Counted from the stretch's first letter, positions 1 to 7,419 are shown. The stretch is 10,561 nucleotides of DNA from Baffinella frigidus (GCA_026770585.1 MU646667.1:343044-353604); one strand, 5' to 3'. Translations and numbers: made by a program. Notes: a model not told the origin generated them from the letters alone.

Positions 1-111
1 GTAGGGTTTGGGGTTTTAAGTTTTAGGGTTTAGGGTTTAGGGTTTAGGGTTTGCTGTGAGTGCATGAGCGGGAGGAGCTGGGGTTTAGGGTGTGGGGGTT
101 AGGGGATGTGC
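1..111 (+). repeat. Left-end telomere-like tract, G-rich strand reading inward
   Basis: Several perfect TTTAGGG units lie at about 22-52, preceded by degenerate GTAGGGTTTGGGG sequence and followed by a short degenerate patch (82-107). On a normal left chromosome end the plus strand would begin with CCCTAAA. Here the G-rich strand runs 5' to 3' into the window, so this is an interstitial or inverted tract rather than a free left telomere. The unit is the plant/algal type. Confidence 0.85.
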
Positions 112-163
112 AGAGGGGAGAGGATGCGCGCACTGGCTGGTTTGTTGAGGAGAGTTACAGCGC

Positions 164-296
164 TGTCTCTATCTATTCGGGCTCACCAATTTTGTGAGCC
201 CGGGCTCTGTCCCGCTCCAAAGTTGACAAATTTGTACCGCAAACCCAGCATGTCAACTTGAGGATAGTCGCTCAACCCGGGTGAGGCAGAGCTAGG
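164..296. repeat. Left arm of long-range subterminal inverted repeat
   Basis: This stretch reappears in reverse complement at 10258-10390, near the other end of the window. The best-conserved part (about 195-262) differs at only a few positions and includes AGCCCGGGCTC and a GTACCGCAAACCCAGCA block. Two hairpins are visible: GGGCTCAC/GTGAGCCC around 179-200, and AAGTTGACA/TGTCAACTT around 220-259. No coding frame is convincing. The function is unknown. It may be a subtelomeric unit or the terminal repeat of a large element. Confidence 0.8.
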
Positions 297-357
297 AGTT
301 GGTGCTGTTGTACGGGTGGAAACGTGTGTTTGCGTGTGCTGTGGCCATTGAGGCCCT

Positions 358-415
358 TGAGGTTCTTAGAACTCCCACCATAGACGGAAACTGGAACTTA
401 TCCTGCAGAAAGGCC
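358..415 (+). repeat. Family-3 repeat, copy a
   Basis: Its core reads GGTTCTTAGAACTCCCACCA, then a TAGACGGAAACTGGAACTT segment, then CCTGCAGAAAGGCC. Recognisable relatives lie at 7420-7474 (reverse strand), 8622-8683 and 9384-9455, with a partial copy at 8393-8420. Unlike those copies, this one does not abut a family-1 or family-4 palindrome. The 416-528 spacer that follows holds nothing I recognise. Confidence 0.65.
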
Positions 416-528
416 CTGCAACGGGTGAGGGCGGCAACGAGGGCATGGTGCTGCAGAACGGGCAAGTGGCAACAAGTGTCGCAAACACTCCAAGAGAACT
501 TGCGCAACTTCTAAAACTCGATTCACCT

Positions 529-687
529 CACGGCGGACTACGAAGGGGTTTTGTGAATAACTTACACGTGATTAATCCTTAGGACCCCACCGAACGCAAT
601 ACCGTAGCAACATAGGCCGGTCCTACGGACATTCTAACCGATTCTTGGTCAGAACCGGCCAGAAAATCCCTTCGCAGCCCGCTGTGT
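529..687. mobile_element. Family-2 TIR element (MITE-like), copy a
   Basis: The left end CACGGCGGACTACGAAGGGG is the inverted match of the right end, which reads AAATCCCTTCGCAGCCCGCT followed by GTG. The interior contains CCTTAGGACCCC and CCGGTCCTACGG, a diverged form of the core seen in the other copies (1967-2103, 3131-3290, 3637-3783). The element is about 160 bp with no coding capacity, as expected for a non-autonomous DNA element. This is the most diverged copy internally. Confidence 0.7.
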
Positions 688-689
688 GG

Positions 690-931
690 ACAAGGACCCG
701 AAACTAGAGACGGGAGATCGAGAGATCCAACAGTGTCCACGCAGGGCTGGAGGGGGGGTTATTCAAAAGTCATTTTTCAGGGGGCATGGTTCTCAAAAGT
801 CATCTGTTAGCAGTAAAAACGGCTCGAAGAACGAGCAAACGGCTCCAAGAACGAGCATGGAATACCCCACCCAAGGGCCTGGAGTGGTGACTCATGAGAG
901 CGTGTCCTGGTCGTAAGCCTGCCCGGTTTAG
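690..931. repeat. Spacer with 20-bp tandem duplication; related to 3291-3450
   Basis: A 20-bp unit, ACGGCTCGAAGAACGAGCAA, is repeated in tandem with small changes at 819-838 and 839-858. A motif close to TCAAAAGTCAT occurs twice, around 764-776 and 793-805. The stretch around 735-770 (GTCCACGCAGGGCTGGAGG, then a G run and TATT) resembles 3380-3406 downstream of another family-2 copy. This suggests that a larger unit, family 2 plus flank, was duplicated. A 76-codon open frame at 686-916 has no recognisable features. Confidence 0.5.
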
Positions 932-1129
932 TTAGAGCGGTTTTCTCATCTGTCGGCCGCGACCCGGGATGAAATCATGAACAAGGGCTCCAATTCCGGC
1001 CACTTTTGGCGTGATCCTGAAGTTTTAGAGTTTTAGGTTTTGACAAAAACGTCAAAAGTGGCTGGAATTGGAGCCCTTGTTCATGATTTCATCCCGGGTC
1101 GCGGCCGACAGATGAGAAAACCGCTCTAA
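932..1129. mobile_element. Foldback element with 81-bp arms
   Basis: The arms at 932-1012 and 1049-1129 are inverted copies of each other with about two mismatches over 81 bp, separated by a 36-nt AT-rich loop. The termini are TTAGAGCGGTTTTCTCATC and its complement. As RNA or single-stranded DNA this would form one very long hairpin. There is no open reading frame, and no other copy is in the window. The near-identity of the arms indicates recent origin or arm homogenisation. Confidence 0.85.
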
Positions 1130-1200
1130 GTAACCCTGGTACGAGCAAAGTCTTCGCGGATGAGTCAACGTCGTTAGTGGATGGGCCTCTGGTCTGGCTT

Positions 1201-1497
1201 GAGGGTGTAGGGTGTAGGGTGTAGGGTGTAGGGTGTAGGGTGTAGGGTGTAGGGTGCAGGGTGTGGGGTTTAGGTTGCAGGGTTTTTTAGGGTGTAGGGT
1301 TTAGGGTGTAGGGTGTGGGGTGTAGGGTGTAGGGTTTAGGGTGTAGGGTGTGGGGTTTAGGGTGTAGGGTTTAGGTTGTAGGGTGTGGGGTTTAGGGTGT
1401 AAGATGTAGGGTGTAGTGGGGCGATGCTTAGGGTGTAGGGGTTGTGTCGAGGAGGCTTAGGGTTTAGGGTTTAGGGTTGAGGGTTTAGGGTTTAGGC
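1201..1497 (+). repeat. Degenerate telomere-like array, mostly GTGTAGGG
   Basis: About 300 bp of tandem repeat. It begins with an almost pure run of GTGTAGGG octamers (about 1204-1256), then mixes GTGTAGGG, TTTAGGG, GTGTGGGG and TTTAGGTTG variants, and ends with canonical TTTAGGG units at about 1458-1497. The G-rich strand is the plus strand, the same orientation as the left end. The array looks like aged interstitial telomeric DNA with local expansion of one variant. Confidence 0.9.
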
Positions 1498-1501
1498 GGA
1501 C

Positions 1502-1756
1502 CAGCTCTCCCTCCCAGGCGAGGGAGAGCTGAGCACCTCCCGCTCCACACGAGGCGGATCAAACACCCTTTTTAAAACCCGGGGAGCTGTACGAGTGAGA
1601 CAGTGTGTAGTAATTTTCACATGTTTGGTCACGTGTCCCCCCGCTTTTCGGGGGGGCACGCGACCAACTCCGTACACGACGCCTACAATCGACATGTAAA
1701 AAGGGTGTGGGATGGACCTTGTTCTTGTGCGGCGAGGGCGAGCTGAGCACCTCCCG
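1502..1756. mobile_element. Foldback/TIR element bounded by 25-bp direct repeats
   Basis: A 25-bp sequence starting GCGAGGGAGAGCTGAGCACC occurs at 1518-1542 and again, with one change, at 1732-1756. Its first 20 bases recur at 1943-1962. Between the first two copies lie perfect 12-bp inverted repeats, ACACCCTTTTTA (1563-1574) and its complement (1697-1708). At the centre is a strong hairpin (1625-1667) with a stem of about 18 bp. The left copy overlaps its own small hairpin, CAGCTCTCCCTC/GAGGGAGAGCTG (1502-1531). The reverse-strand frames here look non-coding. Confidence 0.6.
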
Positions 1757-1781
1757 TAGCGCATCTACCCCCGCCTGCGTT

Positions 1782-1813
1782 TGGGTTTAGGGTTTAGGGT
1801 TTAGGGTTTAGGC
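1782..1813 (+). repeat. Short TTTAGGG tract
   Basis: Four nearly perfect TTTAGGG units with the G-rich strand on plus. They follow directly on a GCATCTACCCCCGCCTGCG junction sequence that has a close relative at 2115-2134, in front of the next telomere-like array. Confidence 0.9.
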
Positions 1814-1966
1814 CCCGCTGGATCAAAATCAGGATATAAATGGACCATTTCTCAAGGCAGACGGTGCGAATTCGACCGCTGTCCGACGGAAATGGCTCAC
1901 GCTCTAGCCTCGGTTTGATCCTCGCGGGTTAAACGGCTGGAGGCGAGGGCGAGCTGAGCACCCACT
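1814..1966. other. Unassigned spacer with third copy of the 20-bp repeat
   Basis: No gene is recognised. The only recurring sequence is GCGAGGGCGAGCTGAGCACC at 1943-1962, the third copy of the direct repeat flanking the 1502-1756 element. It sits immediately before a family-2 copy whose left terminus is missing, which suggests that the repeat marks a rearrangement boundary. Confidence 0.4.
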
Positions 1967-2103
1967 TTCGAATAACCCCTAAGCGATAAGACCTAGGACC
2001 CTACGGTAGGCAACCCGTAGGGGCATAGGGGGGTTCCTAGGGATAAGGTAACGGAAACTCGGGCTCCCAGGGCCCGAAAATCCCTTCGTAGCCCGCTGTG
2101 TGG
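1967..2103. mobile_element. Family-2 TIR element, copy b, left end truncated
   Basis: The interior CGAATAACCCCTAAGCGATA, then GACCTAGGACCCTACGGTAGG, closely matches copy d (3637-3783), and the right end AAATCCCTTCGTAGCCCGCT plus GTGTGG is intact. The left inverted repeat is missing: the element starts about 20 bp late, beside the 20-bp repeat at 1943-1962. It is followed by GCATCTACCCCTGTCTGC and then the next telomere-like array. Confidence 0.75.
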
Positions 2104-2133
2104 CTCCCGCAAAGCATCTACCCCTGTCTGCTT

Positions 2134-2431
2134 CAGGTTTTGGGGTCTAGGGTTTGGGGTTTGGGGTTTGGGGTTTGGGGTTTGGGGTTTGGTGTTTGGT
2201 ATTTGGTGTTTGGGGTTTAGGGCTTGGGGTCTAGATTTAGGGTATAGGGTTTAGGGATCAGAGGGTTTTGGTGTTTGGTGTGTGGTGTTTGGTGTTTGGT
2301 GTTTGGTGTTTGGTGTTGAGGTTTACGGTTTAGAAATCAGAAGGTTTGGGGTTTGGGGTTTGGGGTTTGGGGTTTGGGGTTTAGGGTTTAGGGTTTAGGG
2401 TTTTGGGTTTTGGGTTTGACCCTAAACCCTT
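2134..2431 (+). repeat. Telomere-like array dominated by TTTGGGG and GGTGTTT, with an orientation flip
   Basis: Blocks of one variant follow each other: TTTGGGG runs at about 2150-2192, GGTGTTT units at about 2265-2313, TTTGGGG again at about 2345-2380, and TTTAGGG at 2381-2402. At 2418-2420 the strand switches: GGGTTTGA is followed at once by CCCTAAACCCTT (2420-2431). The blockwise homogeneity points to local unequal exchange or slippage. The flip marks a head-to-head junction. Confidence 0.88.
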
Positions 2432-2500
2432 CATCTGCTCCCGCCTACGAGAATCCACCCTTATTCTGAGACACGGAGATTCTTCTGTAACGCTAAACGC

Positions 2501-2605
2501 TATCCCTTAAGTGGCCAGTAGGCTCATACACCCTACTGTAGGGTCCTAAGACCTGCCTAGGACCTCTTGCCGGTCAAATTTGACCGGCTGGCCACTTAAG
2601 GGATA
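2501..2605. mobile_element. Palindromic element with perfect 17-bp termini
   Basis: TATCCCTTAAGTGGCCA (2501-2517) is exactly inverted at 2589-2605. Inside are a perfect 18-bp palindrome, CCGGTCAAATTTGACCGG (2570-2587), and CCCTACTGTAGGGTCCTAAG with GCCTAGGACC, which resemble the core of families 1 and 2. It is about 105 bp and non-coding. The flanking 2432-2500 and 2606-2699 hold nothing recognisable apart from degenerate ACCCT-type sequence. Confidence 0.75.
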
Positions 2606-2760
2606 CCCGGTACAGTAACCCTCAACCCTGAACCGTACACCCAGTACAGTGACCCCCCCGCCTGCGAGACGCCATAGCCTAAGTGGGAGGCATGAGATTT
2701 TATGTACAGCAAAAAAATAACGACCTCTCAGCTAGAGCGGATCCAGGAATGCGTGTCCGA

Positions 2761-2863
2761 TCCGGGTACGGAGCGGATAAGAGGCACGAACACCACCCAA
2801 TAAATTGTAATTCGTCTCCAACGTCTCCACTCGGTATAATCCGGGTACGGAGCGGATAAGAGG
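2761..2863 (+). repeat. 24-bp direct repeat, two perfect copies 79 bp apart
   Basis: The unit begins TCCGGGTACGGAGCGGATAA and is identical at 2761-2784 and 2840-2863. A shorter related segment (GGTACGGATACGGAGGG) continues after the second copy. A GAGAAGCCACC motif also recurs at about 2888 and 3020. This suggests a locally duplicated unit rather than coding sequence. Confidence 0.7.
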
Positions 2864-2900
2864 TACGGATACGGAGGGTTCGCTCCAGAGAAGCCACCCC

Positions 2901-2947
2901 TTCTTCTTCTTCTTCTTCTTCTTCTTCTTCTTCTTCTTCTTCTTCTT
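2901..2947 (+). repeat. (TTC)n microsatellite
   Basis: About 15 uninterrupted TTC triplets. On the reverse strand this makes poly-glutamate or poly-lysine stretches in otherwise featureless open frames, which explains the apparent 187-codon frame at 2700-3263. I do not consider that frame a gene. The remainder of 2864-3130 holds no recognised feature. Confidence 0.97.
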
Positions 2948-3130
2948 TATGACCATAAAAAAAAGGCCTTGAGAGGGGCCCCCCTACCTTTTGAAAAGTA
3001 ATCAACTTACTACTACTCGAGAAGCCACCAATGCGAGGTTGTACAGCTATCCGAATGTAAACACAGATCCGAATGTATGCTGTATCTGTCCCGCCTGCCG
3101 ATACTAACCCCCTGTAGCAGGATTTGACCC

Positions 3131-3290
3131 CACAGCCGACTACAAAAAAGATTTCGTGAATAGCCCGTAAGTGGATTATCCATAGGACCCTACGGCAGGC
3201 CATCCGTAGGGACATAGGGTTGTCCCTGCGGATATCCTGGCCGACTCTCGGTGGCTCGGCCACCGAAAATTCCTTAGCAGCCCGCTGTGT
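3131..3290. mobile_element. Family-2 TIR element, copy c
   Basis: The left terminus CACAGCCGACTAC is inverted relative to the right terminus AGCAGCCCGCTGTGT. The interior carries CCATAGGACCCTACGGCAGG, the family core. A hairpin, TCGGTGGC/GCCACCGA (about 3248-3266), sits in the right half. Length is about 160 bp, as in copy a. No coding capacity. Confidence 0.72.
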
Positions 3291-3539
3291 TGCGGGTGGT
3301 AAGGTAACTAAACTAGGCAGGCGTGGTCCCGCGAAAACCCCCGATCAAAGAACAGATGCGGAAATGAACCAATCACTGCCACGGCAGAGTGGAGGAGGGG
3401 GTATTTTTTAAAAAACCGCGTCTGGAAGCGGTTTTGACTTTTGAAAACCACTGCCTTCAAGGGGAATTGACTTTTGGCGACCCCTTCCAAGGCTCTGGCG
3501 TGGTGCTGCAACGAACCAGATGAGATGAATCAGTTCGTG
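3291..3539. other. Unassigned spacer downstream of family-2 copy c
   Basis: No gene recognised. The segment around 3380-3410 (CACGGCAGAGTGGAGG, then a G run and TATTTTTTAAAAAA) resembles the flank of family-2 copy a at about 735-770. The motif TTGACTTTTG recurs at about 3434 and 3468. Reverse-strand and forward frames of 63-67 codons show no domain, signal or splice structure that I can support. Confidence 0.4.
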
Positions 3540-3636
3540 CTTCCTTGGATGTGGTAGCCGTCTCCCAGGCTCCCTCTCCGGAATCGAACCCCGCGCCCGT
3601 CACCCGTTCAAACGATGGTAGACCTCTATCCTACCA
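3540..3636 (-). rRNA. 18S (SSU) rRNA gene fragment
   Basis: On the reverse strand this reads TGGTAGGATAGAGGTCTACC, then AACGGGTGACGG, GGGTTCGATTCCGGAGAGGG, AGCC, and GGCTACCACATCCAAGGAAG. These are the conserved blocks of the 5' domain of eukaryotic 18S rRNA in their native order. The middle differs from the usual sequence (GCGCG where GAATTA-type sequence is typical). Homology stops at the AAGGAAG block on one side and at the family-2 element on the other, so only about 97 nt of the roughly 1.8-kb gene remain. It is a dead fragment, not a functional rRNA gene. The T-arm-like GGTTCGATTCC could suggest a tRNA, but the flanking blocks are rRNA. Confidence 0.88.
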
Positions 3637-3783
3637 CACAGCGGACTTCGAAGGGATGTCGAATAACCCTCAAGCGAAAAGACCTACGACCCTACGGTAG
3701 GCAATCTGTAGGGGCGTAGGGGGGGTTCCTACGGATAAGGTAACGGAAAGGTGCCCCAATTCGGGCAGGAAATCCCTTCGCAG
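3637..3783. mobile_element. Family-2 TIR element, copy d, next to the 18S fragment
   Basis: Left end CACAGCGGACTTCGAAGGGA; right end AAATCCCTTCGCAG. The interior matches copy b closely (CCTACGGTAGGCAATCTGTA, GGATAAGGTAACGGAAA). It is flanked by a 14-bp direct repeat, AGACCTCTATCCTA, at 3620-3633 and 3782-3795, and that repeat is itself 18S sequence, as if the element had inserted into the rRNA fragment and duplicated its target. The outermost CCCGCTGTGTG of the right terminus is missing, so the duplication could also come from an aberrant repair event. Confidence 0.75.
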
Positions 3784-3787
3784 ACCT

Positions 3788-4831
3788 CTATCCTAGCTGC
3801 ACCGAGAACGTGACACCCGAGAGAGTACGGAAGCCCTTACACCCTGTCTGAAAAGAAAAAACATCTCTCGTCGTGATCCGTCAACCGTCGTTCGCGGATC
3901 GTGGATGGGTCTCTTCCACCAAACCTTACAGGCTGGGACAATCGACGGTTTTCGATTTTCGATTTCAAGGCAAAATGGCTCCACGGACGCCGGAATCCGG
4001 CGGCCTCCAAGGGAATAAGGTGGCCTCAAATTCGACGATTTGCTCAGGCTGTGAATGTAAAGGGTTGGTGGTCGCACCTTGAGTTCGACGCTGTCAGGAG
4101 CGAACTTCCCGGACGCGAGCTTCTCGTTGAGCGAGCGCACGTGCACCAGACACTCTTGCACCTGCGCCACGCCACGAGGTTCAACGCCCGCGAACGCCCG
4201 CGTTGAACCTCGTGCAGAGCCTCGGGGCAAGCGACGCCCCTCCTCCGCCGTGAGGGCGCGGGCGCGGGGAAGGAGCTGCAGCGGGGCGACGCGTGGGAGG
4301 ACAGGGGGCGCACCTGCTGCTTGAGCACGGCGACGGTGCTCGGATCGCTGAGCATGACCTCATCCTCCTTGCGCTGCGCAACATGGAAGAATGGGTCAGT
4401 TTTTTTCGCCCGCGGGGAAGGACCGCGCCCTTCGCACCCCACTCGGGGCGGTTTAGGCCGCACACTGGCGGCCGAGCGATGGTCGCCTCCCCTCTCGTCA
4501 CCCGGCTGTCGAGCACCAGCCCCCACCTGCCTCCTCCGAGCCTGAGAAACGCCCTGCCAGGCCAGGCCCTACGGGGCCCTAGCGGCGGCACTCTCCCACT
4601 GCAACGCCAACCCCGGAATCCCTCCCAACCCCTGCCCCAGACCTGCTCCTGCTCACACCTGCCCCGTCCCTCCTCCGGAAGCACCACGGCACAGAAGGCC
4701 CTACCTGTACTCCCCCGATCCTTGCCAGGTTGGTGTCGGCCGACACCAGCACGCACCTTGGAGCGGGCGGAGTCGGAGGCGATCTGCTTCTGCAGCTGAT
4801 CGATCCGCGTGTTTGACGCGCCTGCTCCCAT
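3788..4831 (-). CDS. Small spliced gene, unknown family, predicted N-myristoylated protein
   Basis: I do not recognise the family. Predicted reverse-strand coding exons are 4757-4831 (25 codons, starting MGAGASNTRIDQLQKQIASD), 4314-4373 (20 codons, RKEDEVMLSDPSTVAVLKQQ), 4078-4161 (28 codons, starting VQECLVHVRS) and, much less surely, 3788-3847 (19 codons plus TAG). The introns have donors GTGCGT, GTGCGC and GTGCGA and acceptors ending GCAG or TTTTCAG, and all three would be phase 0. The first three exons keep one open frame when joined, and the peptide is rich in charged and helix-forming residues, suggesting a short helical protein. Glycine at position 2 and serine at 6 (MGAGAS) fit the N-myristoyltransferase consensus, which suggests membrane attachment. 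The last exon overlaps the 14-bp duplication near the 18S fragment, so the true 3' end may have been displaced by element insertion. Start and exons 1-3 are moderately supported; exon 4 is weak. Confidence 0.5.
4173..4214 (-). repeat. Perfect 15-bp inverted repeat beside a 3' splice site
   Basis: CACGAGGTTCAACGC (4173-4187) is exactly inverted at 4200-4214 with a 12-nt GC-rich loop. In the transcript of the reverse gene this hairpin lies within the intron and ends about 11 nt before the predicted acceptor of the third exon. It could present or hide the splice site, or be the scar of an introner-type insertion. Confidence 0.8.
4731..4748. repeat. Perfect 18-bp palindrome beside a 5' splice site
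   Basis: TGGTGTCGGCCGACACCA is fully self-complementary and begins 8 nt inside the first intron of the reverse gene, just after the donor GTGCGT. Together with the inverted repeat at 4173-4214, both flanking introns carry strong inverted repeats near splice sites. Confidence 0.85.
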
Positions 4832-5275
4832 CTTGCCAACCTCCCAAGTGAACCTTCAAACGCCAAGCGAAGTTCGGGGGAGCCCAGCGAGAGAGCGTCT
4901 TGGAATTTCTCCGGAACCAAACCGTTAGACCGCGCCAGGTCAGAATTGGAGCTCTTTGCCGCGGGTATAATGTTTTTTAAAAAGAATTTTGTACCGAGAT
5001 TTGCGAACGAGTGTGTGTGAAAAAGGAACTTTTGTCCTGGCGTGGTCACGGATTTAGTCTACTTAACGGACGCGACACTCTTGTAGTAAAGACGCAAAAT
5101 TATACAAGTCCACGCCCATATTTTAAACCTCGTAAAAGGATTTAGTTCAAAATTTCTGGTACAAATAGGTGTGTCGGACACCGACCAAAAGAAGAGTTGT
5201 AATAATCGGTCAACTTTGCCAGCTCCGCTCTTGCCGCGTCAAATCGAGACCCGATTTTCCTCAAACACAGAAAGG
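4832..5275. promoter_or_regulatory. Divergent intergenic region (bidirectional promoter candidate)
   Basis: The 444 bp separate the start codons of the reverse gene and the predicted centrin start. The centre (about 4960-5165) is clearly AT-richer than the flanking GC-rich genes and includes TATAAT at 4966-4971 and CATATTTTAAAC at about 5118-5129. No specific regulatory element can be identified with certainty. Head-to-head placement suggests shared control, but this is inferred from layout only. Confidence 0.5.
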
Positions 5276-6597
<1,322 letters not shown>

Positions 6598-6800
6598 ACG
6601 AGCATGTACATACCCGCGCTGTCGTCTCATGGCGGGAGCAAGGGAAGCAAGCACCCTTCGCGCCGAGGGGTCGCGCGCGCGCAGCCTCTCCCAGGGGAGT
6701 AGAGGAGGCTCTGCAGCGTCACGCCGCGGACCGTCGTAGTGTAAGGGGGCGTCGGTCCGCCGCTAGCGCATAGTTAGTGGGACTGACCTTAATAAAAAGA
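6598..6800 (+). other. Centrin 3' UTR with possible polyadenylation signal
   Basis: After the TAA at 6595-6597 a GC-rich stretch leads to TGTAA at about 6740 and AATAAA at 6791-6796, followed by an A-rich run. Either could serve as a poly(A) signal: TGTAA is the type used in many green algae, AATAAA the general one. No further coding sequence is supported here. Confidence 0.5.
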
Positions 6801-6824
6801 AAAGCCTCACGCCGTGGCGGCCCG

Positions 6825-6853
6825 CACCCCTTGGGGTGCTTTCAAGGGGTGCT
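6825..6853 (+). repeat. Hairpin downstream of centrin
   Basis: GCACCCCTT (about 6825-6833) can pair with AAGGGGTGC (about 6845-6853), and the intermediate GGGGTGC can pair alternatively with the same left arm. It may be a 3'-end processing or termination structure, but its position after the candidate AATAAA makes that uncertain. Confidence 0.4.
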
Positions 6854-6886
6854 TTTCGTCGACGGTTACATGTGTGCGTGTGGCGG

Positions 6887-7018
6887 TACAGGGGTACCTC
6901 GCTCATAAGAAACCGCCCCCCCCCCTAGGACCTCCATAGGGCCTTAGGCATAGTCCTACTGTAGGGTTCTAGGGGGGTGCGGTTTCTTGTGAGCCAGGTA
7001 TCCCTGTACTCTCATGTA
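6887..7018. mobile_element. Family-1 palindromic element, copy A
   Basis: The left end TACAGGGGTACCTCGCTCAT, then AAGAAACCGCC, is mirrored at the right by GCGGTTTCTTGTGAGCCAGG and TATCCCTGTA, with three arm mismatches. The interior is CCCCCTAGGACC...GGCATAGTCCTACTGTAGGGTTCTAGGGGGG, itself partly palindromic. Size about 132 bp. Termini TACAGGGG/CCCCTGTA suggest insertion at TA. Confidence 0.85.
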
Positions 7019-7135
7019 CCTTCCTCGTAAGGACCCGGGGTGTTTAGAACGCCTGCTGCTCCTTCCATTTAGTACAGTGTACGGCACCACGACGTGAACC
7101 GTTCAAAGGTCCTGCCGTGCAAATTCGCGAAGCTG

Positions 7136-7388
7136 TCCAGGGGTACCTCGCTCATAAGAAAGCGCCACCCCCTAGGACCCTACAGTACAGGGGTACCTCG
7201 CTCATAAGAAACCGCCGCCCCCTAGCTAGGACCCTACAGTAGGGTTATGCGTAGGGCCCTATGGTGGTCCTAGGGGGGGTGCGGTTTCTTATGAGCGAGG
7301 TACCCCTGTACAGCCTGTAGGCCTATGCCTCGGGCCCTACGGTGATCCTAGGGGGCAGGCGGTTTCTTATGAGCGAGGTGGCCCTGGA
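7136..7388. mobile_element. Family-1 element split by another copy (copies B/D, outer)
   Basis: The left half (7136-7185, TCCAGGGGTACCTCGCTCAT to CCTACAG) and right half (7311-7388, TAGGCCTATGCC to GGCCCTGGA) make one family-1 element when the 7186-7310 copy is removed. Its termini are TCCAGGG/CCCTGGA rather than TACAGGG/CCCTGTA, the same changed base at both ends. This is the older, interrupted member of a nested pair. The preceding 7019-7135 holds nothing recognisable. Confidence 0.75.
7186..7310. mobile_element. Family-1 palindromic element, copy C, nested
   Basis: Both arms are identical over at least 30 bp (TACAGGGGTACCTCGCTCAT, AAGAAACCGC and the inverse), the best-preserved copy in the window. 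The interior is CCCCTAGCTAGGACCCTACAG, GTTATGCGTAGGGCCC and GGTCCTAGGGGGG. It lies inside the core of the outer copy at its CCTACAG/TAGG palindrome, so it inserted later. Confidence 0.9.
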
Positions 7389-7419
7389 CATGCCACAAAC
7401 GCCCGGTCCTTTGAAGCAC

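Noticed and set aside
1-111. Genuine left chromosome end
   Set aside because: The strand polarity of the repeat is the reverse of a real left telomere, and the right end shows the same problem.
1492-1764. Reverse-strand frames of 63-90 codons
   Set aside because: They run across a hairpin, direct repeats and telomere-like sequence and have no recognisable protein features.
2700-3263. 187-codon reverse-strand frame with a long poly-glutamate run
   Set aside because: The run is the TTC microsatellite read in one frame. The rest overlaps direct repeats and a family-2 element and shows no domain.
3560-3636. tRNA gene, because of the GGTTCGATTCC T-arm-like sequence on the reverse strand
   Set aside because: The T-stem does not pair properly and the flanking blocks (GGGTGACGG, GGCTACCACATCCAAGGAAG) are 18S rRNA.
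4293-4799. 168-codon forward frame
   Set aside because: It lies antisense to the predicted introns and exons of the reverse gene and has proline/arginine-rich low-complexity content typical of GC-rich non-coding sequence.
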